Positions 23,982 to 33,624 of a DNA stretch of 64,000 nt are shown here, piece by piece. Made by a program: the position numbers and the translations under genes. Under the pieces are notes generated by a model. That model saw only the letters and a program-made list of their open reading frames with translations. It did not search any database and was not told the origin of the DNA. Positions within the stretch are counted from its first letter, which is position 1, and each line of letters starts with the position of its first letter. The stretch is from Hippea maritima DSM 10411 (GTDB lineage Bacteria; Campylobacterota_A; Desulfurellia; Desulfurellales; Hippeaceae): positions 1,130,501 to 1,194,500 of the forward strand of contig NC_015318.1 of assembly GCF_000194135.1 (NCBI RefSeq), in the 5' to 3' direction.

Positions 23982-25271
23982 TTAAACTAAAGAGGCTACA
24001 ACGTCGGCTTGATTGCTAACCTCTTCTATCTTAACCTTAACAAAATCACCAGGTTTTAGGTTATCCGCCTTTATCAAAACAACACCATCTATTTCATAGG
24101 CACTTCTATAACTTCTCCCTATCCAATATCCCTCATCCTCTGCAGGCTCATCCACTATCACCTCAAGCACCTCACCCACAAACTTCTCATTTATGCCTTC
24201 TGTAATCGACAAGGCAAGACTCTGAGCCTCTATAAGCCTATCATCTTTGGTTTCTTCATCCATATCGTAAAAATTCTTAAATGCTTGAGTACCCTCTTCG
24301 TGGTAATACTTAAAAAAACCAGCCCAATCAAGCTGATTGTATTCAAGAAAATCCAAAAGCCTATCAAAATCCTTCTCTTCCTCTGTCGGGAATCCAACAA
24401 TAAATGTTGAGCGTATTGCCACCCCTTTAACTTTCAACCTTAGTTTATCTGTCAATTTTTCCATATCTTTTACTGTATAGCCCCGCCCCATATCATCTAA
24501 AACCCTATCCGATGCATGCTGAAACGGCATATCTATGTATCTGACAATCCGCCTGGCGGTTGACATAAACTCAATCAACTCATCCGTTACATAGCTTGGA
24601 TAGGTGTACATAAGCCTAACCCAAGACAAGCCTTCTATTTCATCAAGTTTTTTTAATAACTCAACAAGGGCATTTTTCCTATTTTTCTCAAACATATAAG
24701 CCGTTGTATCCTGGGCGGTAATATAAAGCTCTCTAACACCTTTATCAGCCAACACCTCAGCTTCTTCAACAAGTTCATCTATACCTCTACTTTTAAATCC
24801 GCCCTTGATCAAGGGTATAGCGCAAAATGTGCATCTATTGGAACAACCATCTGCAATCTTAAGATAACCTATGTGTTTTGGTCCAATAATATGCCTATGG
24901 ATATAAGGTTTTTTTAGATTATGGGATCTTCCCAAAACAACATCGGAGATCCTATCCAGTTCATTTACACCTAAAAAACCATCAACCTCTGGGAGTTCCT
25001 CCTTTAGCTGCTGCCTATATCGCTCATAGAGACAACCGCAAACTATAAGCCTTTTTGATGGATCATTCTTCTTAAGTTGGGCAAGTTCAAGTATGGTATC
25101 GATCGACTCCTCCTTTGCAGGTTCAATGAAACCGCAGGTATTCACCATTAACACATCCGCCTGCTCTGGCCTATCTGCTATTATACACCCTTTGGTCTTT
25201 AGGATACCCAACATATACTCGCTATCTGCTGTATTCTTTGGACAACCCAAACTTTCTATATATATTTTCAT
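23982..25271 (-). CDS. rimO: Ribosomal protein S12 methylthiotransferase
   Basis: 429 residues. RimO adds a methylthio group to an Asp of ribosomal protein S12 using two iron-sulfur clusters. The UPF0004 N-terminal domain has ESLGCPKNTADSE (Cys10), NTCGFIEPAKEESI and VCGCLYERY. The radical SAM motif is DGCSNRCTFCAIP. The C-terminus is a TRAM domain (VDEPAEDEGYWIGRSYRSAYEIDGVV). The motif CPKNxxDSE distinguishes RimO from MiaB. It overlaps typA by 4 bp and is the last gene of a seven-gene minus-strand run. Confidence 0.93.
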   Translation of the reverse strand: MKIYIESLGCPKNTADSEYMLGILKTKGCIIADRPEQADVLMVNTCGFIEPAKEESIDTILELAQLKKNDPSKRLIVCGCLYERYRQQLKEELPEVDGFLGVNELDRISDVVLGRSHNLKKPYIHRHIIGPKHIGYLKIADGCSNRCTFCAIPLIKGGFKSRGIDELVEEAEVLADKGVRELYITAQDTTAYMFEKNRKNALVELLKKLDEIEGLSWVRLMYTYPSYVTDELIEFMSTARRIVRYIDMPFQHASDRVLDDMGRGYTVKDMEKLTDKLRLKVKGVAIRSTFIVGFPTEEEKDFDRLLDFLEYNQLDWAGFFKYYHEEGTQAFKNFYDMDEETKDDRLIEAQSLALSITEGINEKFVGEVLEVIVDEPAEDEGYWIGRSYRSAYEIDGVVLIKADNLKPGDFVKVKIEEVSNQADVVASLV

Positions 25272-27088
25272 ATCCTATTATGCTCTGTCATTCTTCTTTT
25301 TTGTGCCGATAAAATCTTCTTCCTTAACCTTATAGATTTAGGTGTTATCTCAACAAGCTCATCCTCTTTTATGAAGTTAATAGCCCTTTGTAAGCCCATC
25401 GGTGTTATGGGTGCTAAGATTATATTATCATCCTTGCCTGCAGCCCTCATATTGGAAAGCTTCTTTTCTTTGGTGGGATTTACATTCAAGTCGTTCTCTT
25501 TGTTATGTTCACCCACTATCATCCCCTCATACACCCTATCATTCGGAACAATAAACAACCTTCCCCTCGGCTGAAGATTAAAAAGCGCATACGCAGTCGC
25601 AACACCCTCTCTATCTGAAACCAAAGAGCCTGTGAATCTTCTTTTAATCTCGCCTTTAAACTCCTCATAACCCTCAAGATAGCTGCTTATAATCCCTGTG
25701 CCCTTTGTGTCGGTTAAAAATTCATCCCTATAGCCTATCAACGCCCTTGTTGGAATTAAAAATTCAAGCCTGATCCTGCCTGAACCCTTGTTGGTCATAT
25801 TAACCAACCTACCCTTTCTAAGCTGCAGTTTGCTGGTGATTACACCCATAAACTCCTCATTACAGTCTATAAATACATGCTCAATAGGCTCCAACACCTT
25901 TCCATTTTCTTTCTTTAGGATAACCTCAGGCCGCCCTACTGTTAGCTCATAGCCCTCTTTTCTTAAAGCCTCTATCAAAATAACAAGCTGCAACTCACCC
26001 CTTCCCTTTACTATCACCTCATCCGGATTATCTGTGGGCTCAACTTTCAAAGAAACATTGCGCTTCTCCTCTAAAAACAGTCTATCCTTTATCTTATTTG
26101 CCTGAACTATCGAACCCTCTTTGGATGCAAAAGGTGAAGTATTCGGTGAAAAACGCATAGCCACCGTTGGCTCATCAACCCTCAAGCCAACTATAGGTTT
26201 TTGAATCTTAAATGAACCTATCACATCGCCTATGGTTATATCCTCAATATTTCCCGCAATAATGGCTATATCCCCAGCAACCACGCTATCCACATCCTTT
26301 AGCCCCAACCCCTCATAAACCTCTAATTTAGCAATTTTAAATGGTCTTTTTAGGTTATTTTTAGAAAACAGGACAAGCTCATCTGTCTTATTTAGGCTTC
26401 TGTTTAACACCTTGCCTATAGCAAGCCTACCTAAATAATCCGAATATGAAACATCTGCAACAAGCATCTGAAAAGGCTTGTTTTCATCCATATCAGGCGG
26501 TGGCACATCCTTTATTATGGTGTCAAACAGAGGTTTTAAATCACTGTTATTATCATTCAGGTCAAACTTTGCTATACCCTGCTTTGCAATGCAGTAAAGA
26601 TAACTAAACTCCAATTGTTCATCATTTGCATCCAGATCTATAAACAGATCGTAAATTTCATTCAAAACCTCATCAGGGCGGGCATCTTTTCTATCTATCT
26701 TATTCAAAACAACAACTATAGGCAATTTAAGTTTCAATGCCTTACCCAAAACAAATCGCGTCTGAGGCAAGACGCCTTCTGCGGCATCCACAAGCAGAAT
26801 AGCGCCATCAACCATTGATAGCGCCCTTTCAACCTCACCCCCAAAATCAGCATGCCCTGGCGTATCAACTATATTTATTTTGATTCCTTGATAGTTCACA
26901 GCACAGTTTTTTGCCCTTATGGTTATGCCGTGCTCCCTTTCCAAGTCTATATTATCAAGCATTCTTTCTTGAATAAATTGATTCTCCCTGAAAAGCCCGC
27001 TCTGTTTAAGCATAGCATCAACAAGCGTGGTCTTACCGTGATCAACATGCGCAATAATAGCTACATTTCTTATTTTATCGGTCTTCAT
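25268..27088 (-). CDS. typA: Ribosome-associated GTPase TypA/BipA
   Basis: 606 residues. Translation-factor GTPase with G1 AHVDHGKTTLVDAML, the switch RGITIRAKN-like EHGITIRAKN, G3 VDTPGHADFGGEVERAL and G4 NKIDR. The C-terminal half carries EF-G-like domains III and V and the BipA-specific tail containing LQPRGRLFIVPND and KEKKLSNMRAAGKDD. BipA helps assemble the large ribosomal subunit, mostly under stress or low temperature. 4-bp overlap with rimO. Confidence 0.95.
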   Translation of the reverse strand: MKTDKIRNVAIIAHVDHGKTTLVDAMLKQSGLFRENQFIQERMLDNIDLEREHGITIRAKNCAVNYQGIKINIVDTPGHADFGGEVERALSMVDGAILLVDAAEGVLPQTRFVLGKALKLKLPIVVVLNKIDRKDARPDEVLNEIYDLFIDLDANDEQLEFSYLYCIAKQGIAKFDLNDNNSDLKPLFDTIIKDVPPPDMDENKPFQMLVADVSYSDYLGRLAIGKVLNRSLNKTDELVLFSKNNLKRPFKIAKLEVYEGLGLKDVDSVVAGDIAIIAGNIEDITIGDVIGSFKIQKPIVGLRVDEPTVAMRFSPNTSPFASKEGSIVQANKIKDRLFLEEKRNVSLKVEPTDNPDEVIVKGRGELQLVILIEALRKEGYELTVGRPEVILKKENGKVLEPIEHVFIDCNEEFMGVITSKLQLRKGRLVNMTNKGSGRIRLEFLIPTRALIGYRDEFLTDTKGTGIISSYLEGYEEFKGEIKRRFTGSLVSDREGVATAYALFNLQPRGRLFIVPNDRVYEGMIVGEHNKENDLNVNPTKEKKLSNMRAAGKDDNIILAPITPMGLQRAINFIKEDELVEITPKSIRLRKKILSAQKRRMTEHNRI

Positions 27089-27114
27089 ATACCCTCTTTT
27101 TTATCTTTATTGGA

Positions 27115-28209
27115 TTAATGGCTGTTGCAGGCCTTTGCGTATCCCTCTTTTAATTCGTCAAATAGCTCTTTTGTGGAAACTATCTTATCCACCCTGTAAA
27201 CATTAGCACCGGCAAAGGCAAACCCACCTGCAAACCTACCCTTTTGAGCATTTACAAGCGCCTGTGTTATACAGTATGGGGCTTTTTTATAATCACATCC
27301 CTTCAAACACTGCCATATACACTTAAACGGCTGTCTCTTCCCCTTTTCAACATCCTCCAAAAACTTATTTCTTATAGCCCTTCCCGGCAATCCAACCGGG
27401 CTTTTTATTATTACCACATCCTCTTTTTTGGCTTTTATATAGGCTTCCTTAAATTTTATATCGGCATCACACTCATATGTTGCAACAAAACGGGTACCCA
27501 TCTGCACCCCATCTACACCTATCTGGTTTATAAAGCGGTATACATCCTCGCCTGTATATATACCACCTGCTGCAATTACAGGTATCTTTTTATCGTATTT
27601 ATCCTCATACGGCTTAACAGCTTCTATTATCGGAGGCAAAAGCTTCTCTAGAGCAAAATTAGGGTCATCTATCTGCTGGGGCTTAAAACCAAGATGACCT
27701 CCGGCCTTTGGGCCTTCAACAACAACACAGTCTGGGGCATCCTTGTAATGTCTATCCCAATACCTAAATATCAACTTCAAAGCCCTATCTGATGATACAA
27801 TAGCTCCAAACTTCGTATCACTATTCCTAAGCTTTTCATGCGGCACATCAAGCGGCAGGCCAGCACCGGCAAAGACAATATCTATCCCCTCTTCAACCGA
27901 CACCTCAAATAGATGCTCAAACTCACTCATAGCCACCATTATGTTAACGCCTATAATTCCTCCTCCTGAAAGCTCTTTAGTCTTCCTTATTTCTTTTCTT
28001 AAAGCCCTCTCATTGGCCTGTTGAGGGTGCTTCATAAAGTCTTTTTCGTCCACCATTCCAATTTCAGCAGCAGATATAACACCTATACCACCCTCTTTAG
28101 CTACAGCGCTGGCTAAAGACGACAAGGATATTCCTACACCCATCCCCCCCTGAACTATGGCATATTTAGCCTCTTTATCACCTATCTTCAAAGATGGTAT
28201 TTCACACAT
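27115..28209 (-). CDS. FMN-dependent nitronate monooxygenase/FabK-like oxidoreductase
   Basis: 364 residues, TIM-barrel flavoprotein of the 2-nitropropane dioxygenase (NPD) family. Visible landmarks: VQGGMGVGISLSSLASAVAKEGGIGVIS at the N-terminus, VVEGPKAGGHLGFK with the family's catalytic-type histidine, and PVIAAGGIYTGEDVYRFINQIGVDGVQMGTRFVAT for FMN phosphate binding. A C-terminal cluster CIWQCLKGCDYKKAPYC supplies four cysteines, suggesting a metal or iron-sulfur site not present in ordinary nitronate monooxygenase. Substrate unknown; enoyl-ACP reductase (FabK-like) is an alternative role. It sits inside the ilvD-to-rimO run. Confidence 0.8.
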   Translation of the reverse strand: MCEIPSLKIGDKEAKYAIVQGGMGVGISLSSLASAVAKEGGIGVISAAEIGMVDEKDFMKHPQQANERALRKEIRKTKELSGGGIIGVNIMVAMSEFEHLFEVSVEEGIDIVFAGAGLPLDVPHEKLRNSDTKFGAIVSSDRALKLIFRYWDRHYKDAPDCVVVEGPKAGGHLGFKPQQIDDPNFALEKLLPPIIEAVKPYEDKYDKKIPVIAAGGIYTGEDVYRFINQIGVDGVQMGTRFVATYECDADIKFKEAYIKAKKEDVVIIKSPVGLPGRAIRNKFLEDVEKGKRQPFKCIWQCLKGCDYKKAPYCITQALVNAQKGRFAGGFAFAGANVYRVDKIVSTKELFDELKEGYAKACNSH

Positions 28210-28213
28210 GCTA

Positions 28214-28552
28214 TCATTCTCCTACAAATATACTCAAAATAAAACTGATAAAACTCATAAACAGGGAAGCAACAAAAGCAGCCCAGAAGCCACTTACATC
28301 AAAACCCCTAACAATCTGCGATGTGATCAGAATCATAATGGTGTTTATAACAAACGTAAAAAGCCCCATGGTGAGTATATTCAAAGGCAGTGTTAAAATA
28401 ATCATAATAGGCTTTAGCGATGCATTGAGAAAGCCTATTATTAAGGATGCAACGGCAAGCGCAACGATGCTATGAATAACAACACCCTTAACAATTATAG
28501 CGGCAACCCCTAAAGCTATGGTATTAATAGCCCATTTAATAAGAAAAATCAT
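28214..28552 (-). CDS. Phage-holin family 4-like membrane protein (YvlD type)
   Basis: 112 residues with four hydrophobic helices: LIKWAINTIALGVAAIIV, then LIIGFLNASLKPIMIILTLPLNILTMGLF with the conserved N-x-x-L-K-P and P-L-N motifs of the YvlD/phage-holin-4 family, then two more helices. Despite the name, members are ordinary chromosomal membrane proteins, some linked to envelope stress. It is 2 bases from lptE and 4 from the FMN oxidoreductase gene, so it is co-transcribed. Function unknown. Confidence 0.8.
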   Translation of the reverse strand: MIFLIKWAINTIALGVAAIIVKGVVIHSIVALAVASLIIGFLNASLKPIMIILTLPLNILTMGLFTFVINTIMILITSQIVRGFDVSGFWAAFVASLFMSFISFILSIFVGE

Positions 28553-28554
28553 AA

Positions 28555-29061
28555 CTAAAAATCCACAAAAAGCAATTCTTTAATCTTATCAGCCAAATCC
28601 TTAAGTACATCCTTTGATATATTGTTTCTAGCCTTTTCTGTAGCATCTACACTACTTTCAGCATTGAAATCCCTATAGCTTTCAACCTCTCTATTCTTAA
28701 TAAAAGCTTTGCCATCGCTATTTAAGAGATTAACAGATGCAACTATGCTGCATCTATATCTCGAAGCAAGTCCGCTATTGGAGTATGATATAGGCTCCAC
28801 ATCGTATTTAACTATAGAAACCTTAAGCAAACCTTCCGCTTCATCTTTTCTTCCTATAACAGAAACCCTCGAATCCAAATCAAGCGTACTTATTAAATCT
28901 CCACGCAAATACACTTGAAGATTGGGTTCATTGGTTCGATTAACAACATCCTCAACATACACCTTCTTTATGTTCCCCACCATAGATGAGTTTTGCCCCA
29001 CAAAACTATAAGCACATCCATAAACAAAAAGTAAAATAGCAAACAATGCAATCTTTCTCAT
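28555..29061 (-). CDS. lptE: LPS-assembly lipoprotein LptE
   Basis: 168 residues. A lipoprotein signal ends LLFVYGC with acylated Cys16, followed by AYSFVGQNSS and KVYVEDVVNRTNEPNL, then DEAEGLLKVSIVKYD and a C-terminal helix with ISKDVLKDLADKI. This is the LptE fold (Pfam LptE/RlpB) which plugs LptD in the outer membrane for lipopolysaccharide export. Location directly after leuS, as in many Gram-negative bacteria, strongly supports the call. Its ATG shares a base with the leuS stop. Confidence 0.88.
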   Translation of the reverse strand: MRKIALFAILLFVYGCAYSFVGQNSSMVGNIKKVYVEDVVNRTNEPNLQVYLRGDLISTLDLDSRVSVIGRKDEAEGLLKVSIVKYDVEPISYSNSGLASRYRCSIVASVNLLNSDGKAFIKNREVESYRDFNAESSVDATEKARNNISKDVLKDLADKIKELLFVDF

Positions 29062-31520
29062 TATTTCACCACTATATTCAAAAGTTTATCTTTAACAAAG
29101 ATTTTTTTAATTATTGTTTTGCCATCAATATGCCTTCTTATCTTTTCGCTTTCTTTAGCCTTATTAAATACCTCATCTTCTGCAATACCCCGAGGAAGGC
29201 TCAATGTATCCCTAAGTTTACCATTGACCGTTATGGCTATAGTCACAGTATCCTTAACAGTTGCAGATTCATCATATTCAGGCCAGGGCTCAAACGCTAT
29301 CAATGTTTCATGGCCTGTTAGTTGCCACAACTCCTCTGCGATATGTGGAACTATAGGATTAAGCATAATCAAAAGCACCTCAATAGCTTTAGCAAACAAC
29401 GCGTTTTCATCCTCTGTTTTTGGCTTGAAATCATACAGGAAATTCACAAACTCCATACTTGCAGCAATAGCAGTGTTGAAATGGTAGTTTTCAAAATCTT
29501 GGGTAATTTTCTTTATAGTGGAATGAATCATATAGTTTAACTCTTTTAGCCTATCTGTATTTATATCAATATCTATAACTTTTAAATCCTTGTATTCATA
29601 AACAAGACGCCAGACTCTGTTTAAGAACCTGTAAGCACCCTCAACGCCCTCATCCGACCACTCAAGGTCTTTCTCGGGGGGCGCAGCAAACAAGATAAAC
29701 AGCCTTGCCGTGTCGGCTCCGTATTGGTTTATAATATCGTCAGGGTCAACCACATTACCCTTGGATTTACTCATCTTGGCGCCATCTTTTATAACCATAC
29801 CCTGGGTTAGAAGCCTCTTGAATGGCTCGGTCGAGTTGGCATAGCCCAAATCCCTTAAAACCTTTGTAAAATACCTTGCATAGAGCAGATGCATAACGGC
29901 ATGTTCGATTCCACCAACATATTGGTCAACATCCATCCAGTAATCCGCTCTCTGTTTATCAAAAATAGCCTTATCGTATTTAGGCGAGCAATAACGCAAG
30001 AAATACCAGGAAGATTCAACAAATGTATCAAATGTATCCGTTTCCCTTTTTGCATCAGCCCCACAAACAGGACATTTGGTATTAACAAACTCATCTACCT
30101 TGGCAAGAGGTGAACCACCCTCGCCGGTAATCTCAACATTTTCAGGCAACCTAACCGGAAGATTCTCCTCTTTTTCAGGCACTATGCCGCAGTTTGGACA
30201 ATAAACAACAGGGATGGGGGCACCCCAATACCTCTGGCGCGAAACATTCCAATCCCTAAGCCTGTATTGATAACCAACCCTGGCTAAACCTTTATCTTCA
30301 AGCCATTTTACTATCTCCCATTTGGCTTTTTCGTTATCCATGCCATCAAACTGACCTGAATTTACCAACACACCCACCTCTGTGTATGCCTTATCAAGCT
30401 CATCCGGATTATTGGTTAAACCATCAGTGGTTATGACAATCTTCTTTTTAAGACCGTATTTTGTGGCAAACTCAAAATCCCTTTGGTCATGGGCAGGAAC
30501 GGCCATAACAACGCCAGTTCCGTAATCCATTAATACGAAGTTTGCAGCATAAAGTGGCACTTCCTCACCAGTGGCAGGGTTTATCAGATAAGCCCCGGTA
30601 AACACACCCTCTTTTTCTTTAGAGAAATCCCTGTCAACCTTTTTAAACTCTTCAACAAATGCCTCAACAACACTCACTTGTTCATCACTGACCAAATCCA
30701 TCAGTTTGGGATGATTTGGGGCTATGCTAACAAATGTAACGCCAAAAAGCGTATCCGGCCTTGTTGTAAACACCTCAAGATACTCATCCCTGCCTTTTAT
30801 CTTAAATTTAACAAAAGCACCCTTGGATTTCCCTATCCAGTTCTTCTGCTGAATCAAAACCTTCTCTGGCCAGCCATCCTTTATAAGCTCCATATCATCA
30901 AGCAACTGATCAGCATAATCGGTGATCTTTAAGAACCACTCGTCCATCTCCTTCTGAATAACCTCATCGCCGCATCTCCAGCATTTACCATCCTCAACTT
31001 GTTCATTGGCCAGAACAGTTTTGCATGTTGGGCAGTAGTTTACCGTGCTTTTTGCACGATAAACCATACCTTTTTTTAACATCTCTATAAAGATTTTCTG
31101 CTCCCATTTGTAGTAGTTTTCATCGCAGGTAATAACAAGCCTATCCCAATCGTATGAAAACCCCAATCTTTTAAGCTCTTTAATCATGTAATCGATGTTG
31201 GAGTATGTCCATTTAGCCGGATGAGTTTTATTGTTGATCGCGGCATTCTCGGCAGGCATACCAAATGCGTCAAAGCCCATCGGATGCAAAACATTATAAC
31301 CTTGCGCAAATTTATACCTGGCTATAGCATCTCCTATGGAGTAGTTCCTCACATGCCCCATATGGATCCTGCCTGAAGGATAGGGAAACATCTCAAGTTG
31401 ATAGAACTTCGGCTTTTTATCAAAATCTTTAGCCTTAAACGCCCCTTTTTCTTCCCAAATCTTCTGCCATTTTGTCTCTATCTCAGCTGGGTTGTATTTC
31501 TTCAACGCCTCAACCTCCAT
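29061..31520 (-). CDS. leuS: Leucyl-tRNA synthetase
   Basis: 819 residues, class Ia synthetase that charges tRNA-Leu. HIGH motif RIHMGHVRNY near residues 51-60; an editing (CP1) domain with the TTRPDTLFG box; zinc-type CxxC pairs (YCPTCKTVLANEQV and CWRCG; YCPNCG, CPVCG); MSKS motif AKMSKSKGNVVDP. The C-terminal domain includes VTIAITVNGKLRD. It is complete and of bacterial type. It lies one base downstream of ilvD, linking leucine/branched-chain metabolism with tRNA charging. Confidence 0.96.
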   Translation of the reverse strand: MEVEALKKYNPAEIETKWQKIWEEKGAFKAKDFDKKPKFYQLEMFPYPSGRIHMGHVRNYSIGDAIARYKFAQGYNVLHPMGFDAFGMPAENAAINNKTHPAKWTYSNIDYMIKELKRLGFSYDWDRLVITCDENYYKWEQKIFIEMLKKGMVYRAKSTVNYCPTCKTVLANEQVEDGKCWRCGDEVIQKEMDEWFLKITDYADQLLDDMELIKDGWPEKVLIQQKNWIGKSKGAFVKFKIKGRDEYLEVFTTRPDTLFGVTFVSIAPNHPKLMDLVSDEQVSVVEAFVEEFKKVDRDFSKEKEGVFTGAYLINPATGEEVPLYAANFVLMDYGTGVVMAVPAHDQRDFEFATKYGLKKKIVITTDGLTNNPDELDKAYTEVGVLVNSGQFDGMDNEKAKWEIVKWLEDKGLARVGYQYRLRDWNVSRQRYWGAPIPVVYCPNCGIVPEKEENLPVRLPENVEITGEGGSPLAKVDEFVNTKCPVCGADAKRETDTFDTFVESSWYFLRYCSPKYDKAIFDKQRADYWMDVDQYVGGIEHAVMHLLYARYFTKVLRDLGYANSTEPFKRLLTQGMVIKDGAKMSKSKGNVVDPDDIINQYGADTARLFILFAAPPEKDLEWSDEGVEGAYRFLNRVWRLVYEYKDLKVIDIDINTDRLKELNYMIHSTIKKITQDFENYHFNTAIAASMEFVNFLYDFKPKTEDENALFAKAIEVLLIMLNPIVPHIAEELWQLTGHETLIAFEPWPEYDESATVKDTVTIAITVNGKLRDTLSLPRGIAEDEVFNKAKESEKIRRHIDGKTIIKKIFVKDKLLNIVVK

Positions 31521-33188
31521 TTAGTATTCTAAAACAGCCCCTTTGCTTGCAGGTCCAACCATCTTTGCATACCTTGCAAGCCAACCCTCCCTGATCTTGG
31601 GTGGTTTTGGCTTAAAGTTTTTCTTCCTCTCCTGGATCGTTTTATCATCAACAAGGAGATTCATTTTCTTGTTTTCAACATCAAACTCTATCTTATCGCC
31701 CTCTTCAATCAAACCTATCAGACCGCCCCTTGCAGCCTCAGGTGCTATATGGCCCACAGAAAGACCCCTTGTGGCTCCTGAGAACCTTCCATCTGTAATT
31801 AGGGCCACATCCTTATCCAGACCCATTCCCGCAATGGCGCTTGTAGGTTGCAACATCTCCTTCATTCCAGGCCCACCAGCAGGACCTTCATACCTGATAA
31901 CCACAACATCGCCCTTGTTTATCTGTTTTCCAAATATCGCCTTTAGTGCCTCCTCCTCTGAGTCAAACACTCTGGCTCTTCCAACAAACTTATTCATCGA
32001 TGTATCAACGCCAGACTGCTTCAACACAGCACCATCGGGTGCAAGATTGCCCTTTAAGATTGTAAGGCCTCCCCTTGGGTAATACGGCTTATCCAGTGGC
32101 CTTATAACCTCATCCCTGTAAACCCTTGTAGCCTTATAACTTTCATAAATCGTCTTGCCGCTTACCGTTATGCAATCGTGATTCAAAAGTCTCAAAGGCT
32201 CAAGCCTATTCAAAAGAGCCATCATACCGCCTGCTTCATCCAGATCCTGCAAATGATAAGGTCCAACAGGAGAAAATGCACACAAATCAGGCACCTTGTC
32301 TGTAAATCTATCAAAATCATCCAATGTCAAATTGACCTTTGCCTCCTGCGCTATAGCCAAAAGGTGAAGAACCGTATTTGTTGAGCAACCCATAGCCATA
32401 TCGGCAATAATGGCGTTGTAAAACGCCTCCTTGGTCATTATATCCCTTGGTTTTATACCCCTGTTTACAAGCTCGACTATCTTCATTCCGGCGATCTTTG
32501 CAAGCCTGACGCGAGCCGCCATAGGTGCAGGGATTGTGCCATTTCCAGGTAAAGACAGACCCAAAACCTCACTTATACAGTTTATAGAGTTTGCAGAATA
32601 CATACCAGAACACGAACCACAGGAAGGGCAGCCTATATCTTCTATTTTCTTTAGCTCCTCTTCTGTTATCTGGCCGCTTAAATACTTACCCACACCCTCA
32701 AAAACCTGAGCCAAATCTATATCTGTGCCATTAAACCTGCCTGCAAGCATAGGACCGCCTGAGATCATAATCGTTGGTATATTAACTCTTGCGGCTGCCA
32801 TCATCATACCGGGGACAATCTTGTCGCAAGCTGGCAGGATAACAAGCCCATCAACAGGGTGTGCATTAACCATTGTCTCTACTGAGTCAGCTATAAGCTC
32901 ACGAGACGGCAATGAATAATGCATTCCCAAATGCCCCATTGCTATACCATCATCAACACCTATCACATTAAACTCAATCGGTGTGCCTCCAGCCATGTAT
33001 ATTCCATACTTTACAGCCTCAACAAGCTGCTGCATATGCACATGCCCTGGTACTATTGTGTTATATGAATTAGCTATAGCTATTATTGGCCTGTTCAGCT
33101 CAATATCGGTATAACCATCGGCTTTAAATAAAGACCTATGCGGCGCCCTCTCAGGCCCCCTCAACATAACATCACTTCTTCTTGCCAT
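31521..33188 (-). CDS. ilvD: Dihydroxy-acid dehydratase
   Basis: 555 residues. IlvD converts dihydroxy-isovalerate and dihydroxy-methylvalerate to the keto acids that become valine, leucine and isoleucine. Iron-sulfur ligands appear in [12 protein letters not shown] and in [18 protein letters not shown]. The C-terminal [23 protein letters not shown] block is also conserved. SD AAGGGGGG precedes the ATG. It heads the seven-gene minus-strand run and has its own promoter (33216-33243). Confidence 0.96.
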   Translation of the reverse strand: MARRSDVMLRGPERAPHRSLFKADGYTDIELNRPIIAIANSYNTIVPGHVHMQQLVEAVKYGIYMAGGTPIEFNVIGVDDGIAMGHLGMHYSLPSRELIADSVETMVNAHPVDGLVILPACDKIVPGMMMAAARVNIPTIMISGGPMLAGRFNGTDIDLAQVFEGVGKYLSGQITEEELKKIEDIGCPSCGSCSGMYSANSINCISEVLGLSLPGNGTIPAPMAARVRLAKIAGMKIVELVNRGIKPRDIMTKEAFYNAIIADMAMGCSTNTVLHLLAIAQEAKVNLTLDDFDRFTDKVPDLCAFSPVGPYHLQDLDEAGGMMALLNRLEPLRLLNHDCITVSGKTIYESYKATRVYRDEVIRPLDKPYYPRGGLTILKGNLAPDGAVLKQSGVDTSMNKFVGRARVFDSEEEALKAIFGKQINKGDVVVIRYEGPAGGPGMKEMLQPTSAIAGMGLDKDVALITDGRFSGATRGLSVGHIAPEAARGGLIGLIEEGDKIEFDVENKKMNLLVDDKTIQERKKNFKPKPPKIREGWLARYAKMVGPASKGAVLEY

Positions 33189-33215
33189 CTTAAAGCCCCC
33201 CTTAAAATTAGAACA

Positions 33216-33243
33216 ATTATTATTAATTTCTAATCTATGTCAA
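33216..33243 (-). promoter_or_regulatory. Promoter of the ilvD-leuS-lptE run
   Basis: Minus strand TTGACA (33238-33243) and AATAAT (33216-33221) with a 16-base spacer. The -35 box overlaps the stop codon of ybgC. Confidence 0.55.
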
Positions 33244-33624
33244 CAGTTTGGATACGCAATCGGGCAGTTTTACTATTCTGCTATTTGTATCAACCGCAAC
33301 CGATAGTATTTCAGCCTCAGCCCTAAGTTCATCCTTCACCTTTATCTGAAAGTAAAGCTCTATGCTGGCCTTCTTAATCTTTTTAACATCAACAAAAACT
33401 AAAGCCTCCTCACCAAGCCTCAAGCTCTTTATATAATTGGCCCTAACCTCTTTCACTATCAGATAGATCCCATCATAGTGCAACCTGAACAGGTTGCAGC
33501 CCTTCATCAAAAAAAACTCCTGCTTAGCCCTCTCATAAAGCTTCAAATAATTAGCATAATAAACAACGCCACCGGCATCTGTATCATCATAGTAAATCTT
33601 CGTTTTATAAGCCAATTCAGCCAT
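33235..33624 (-). CDS. ybgC: Acyl-CoA thioesterase, YbgC family
   Basis: 129 residues, hot-dog fold. The [28 protein letters not shown] signature holds the catalytic Asp (D-T-D-x-x-G-V-V-Y-Y-x-N-Y). YbgC enzymes hydrolyse short or acyl-ACP-type thioesters at the inner membrane, often beside tol-pal genes. Here there is no tol-pal; it overlaps pgi by 8 bp and ends the fba-mcp-pgi operon. Confidence 0.85.
   Translation of the reverse strand: MAELAYKTKIYYDDTDAGGVVYYANYLKLYERAKQEFFLMKGCNLFRLHYDGIYLIVKEVRANYIKSLRLGEEALVFVDVKKIKKASIELYFQIKVKDELRAEAEILSVAVDTNSRIVKLPDCVSKLLT

Noticed and set aside
29119-32919. Long antisense open frames opposite leuS and ilvD
   Set aside because: They mirror codon bias of the real genes on the other strand and show no family motifs or ribosome binding sites.
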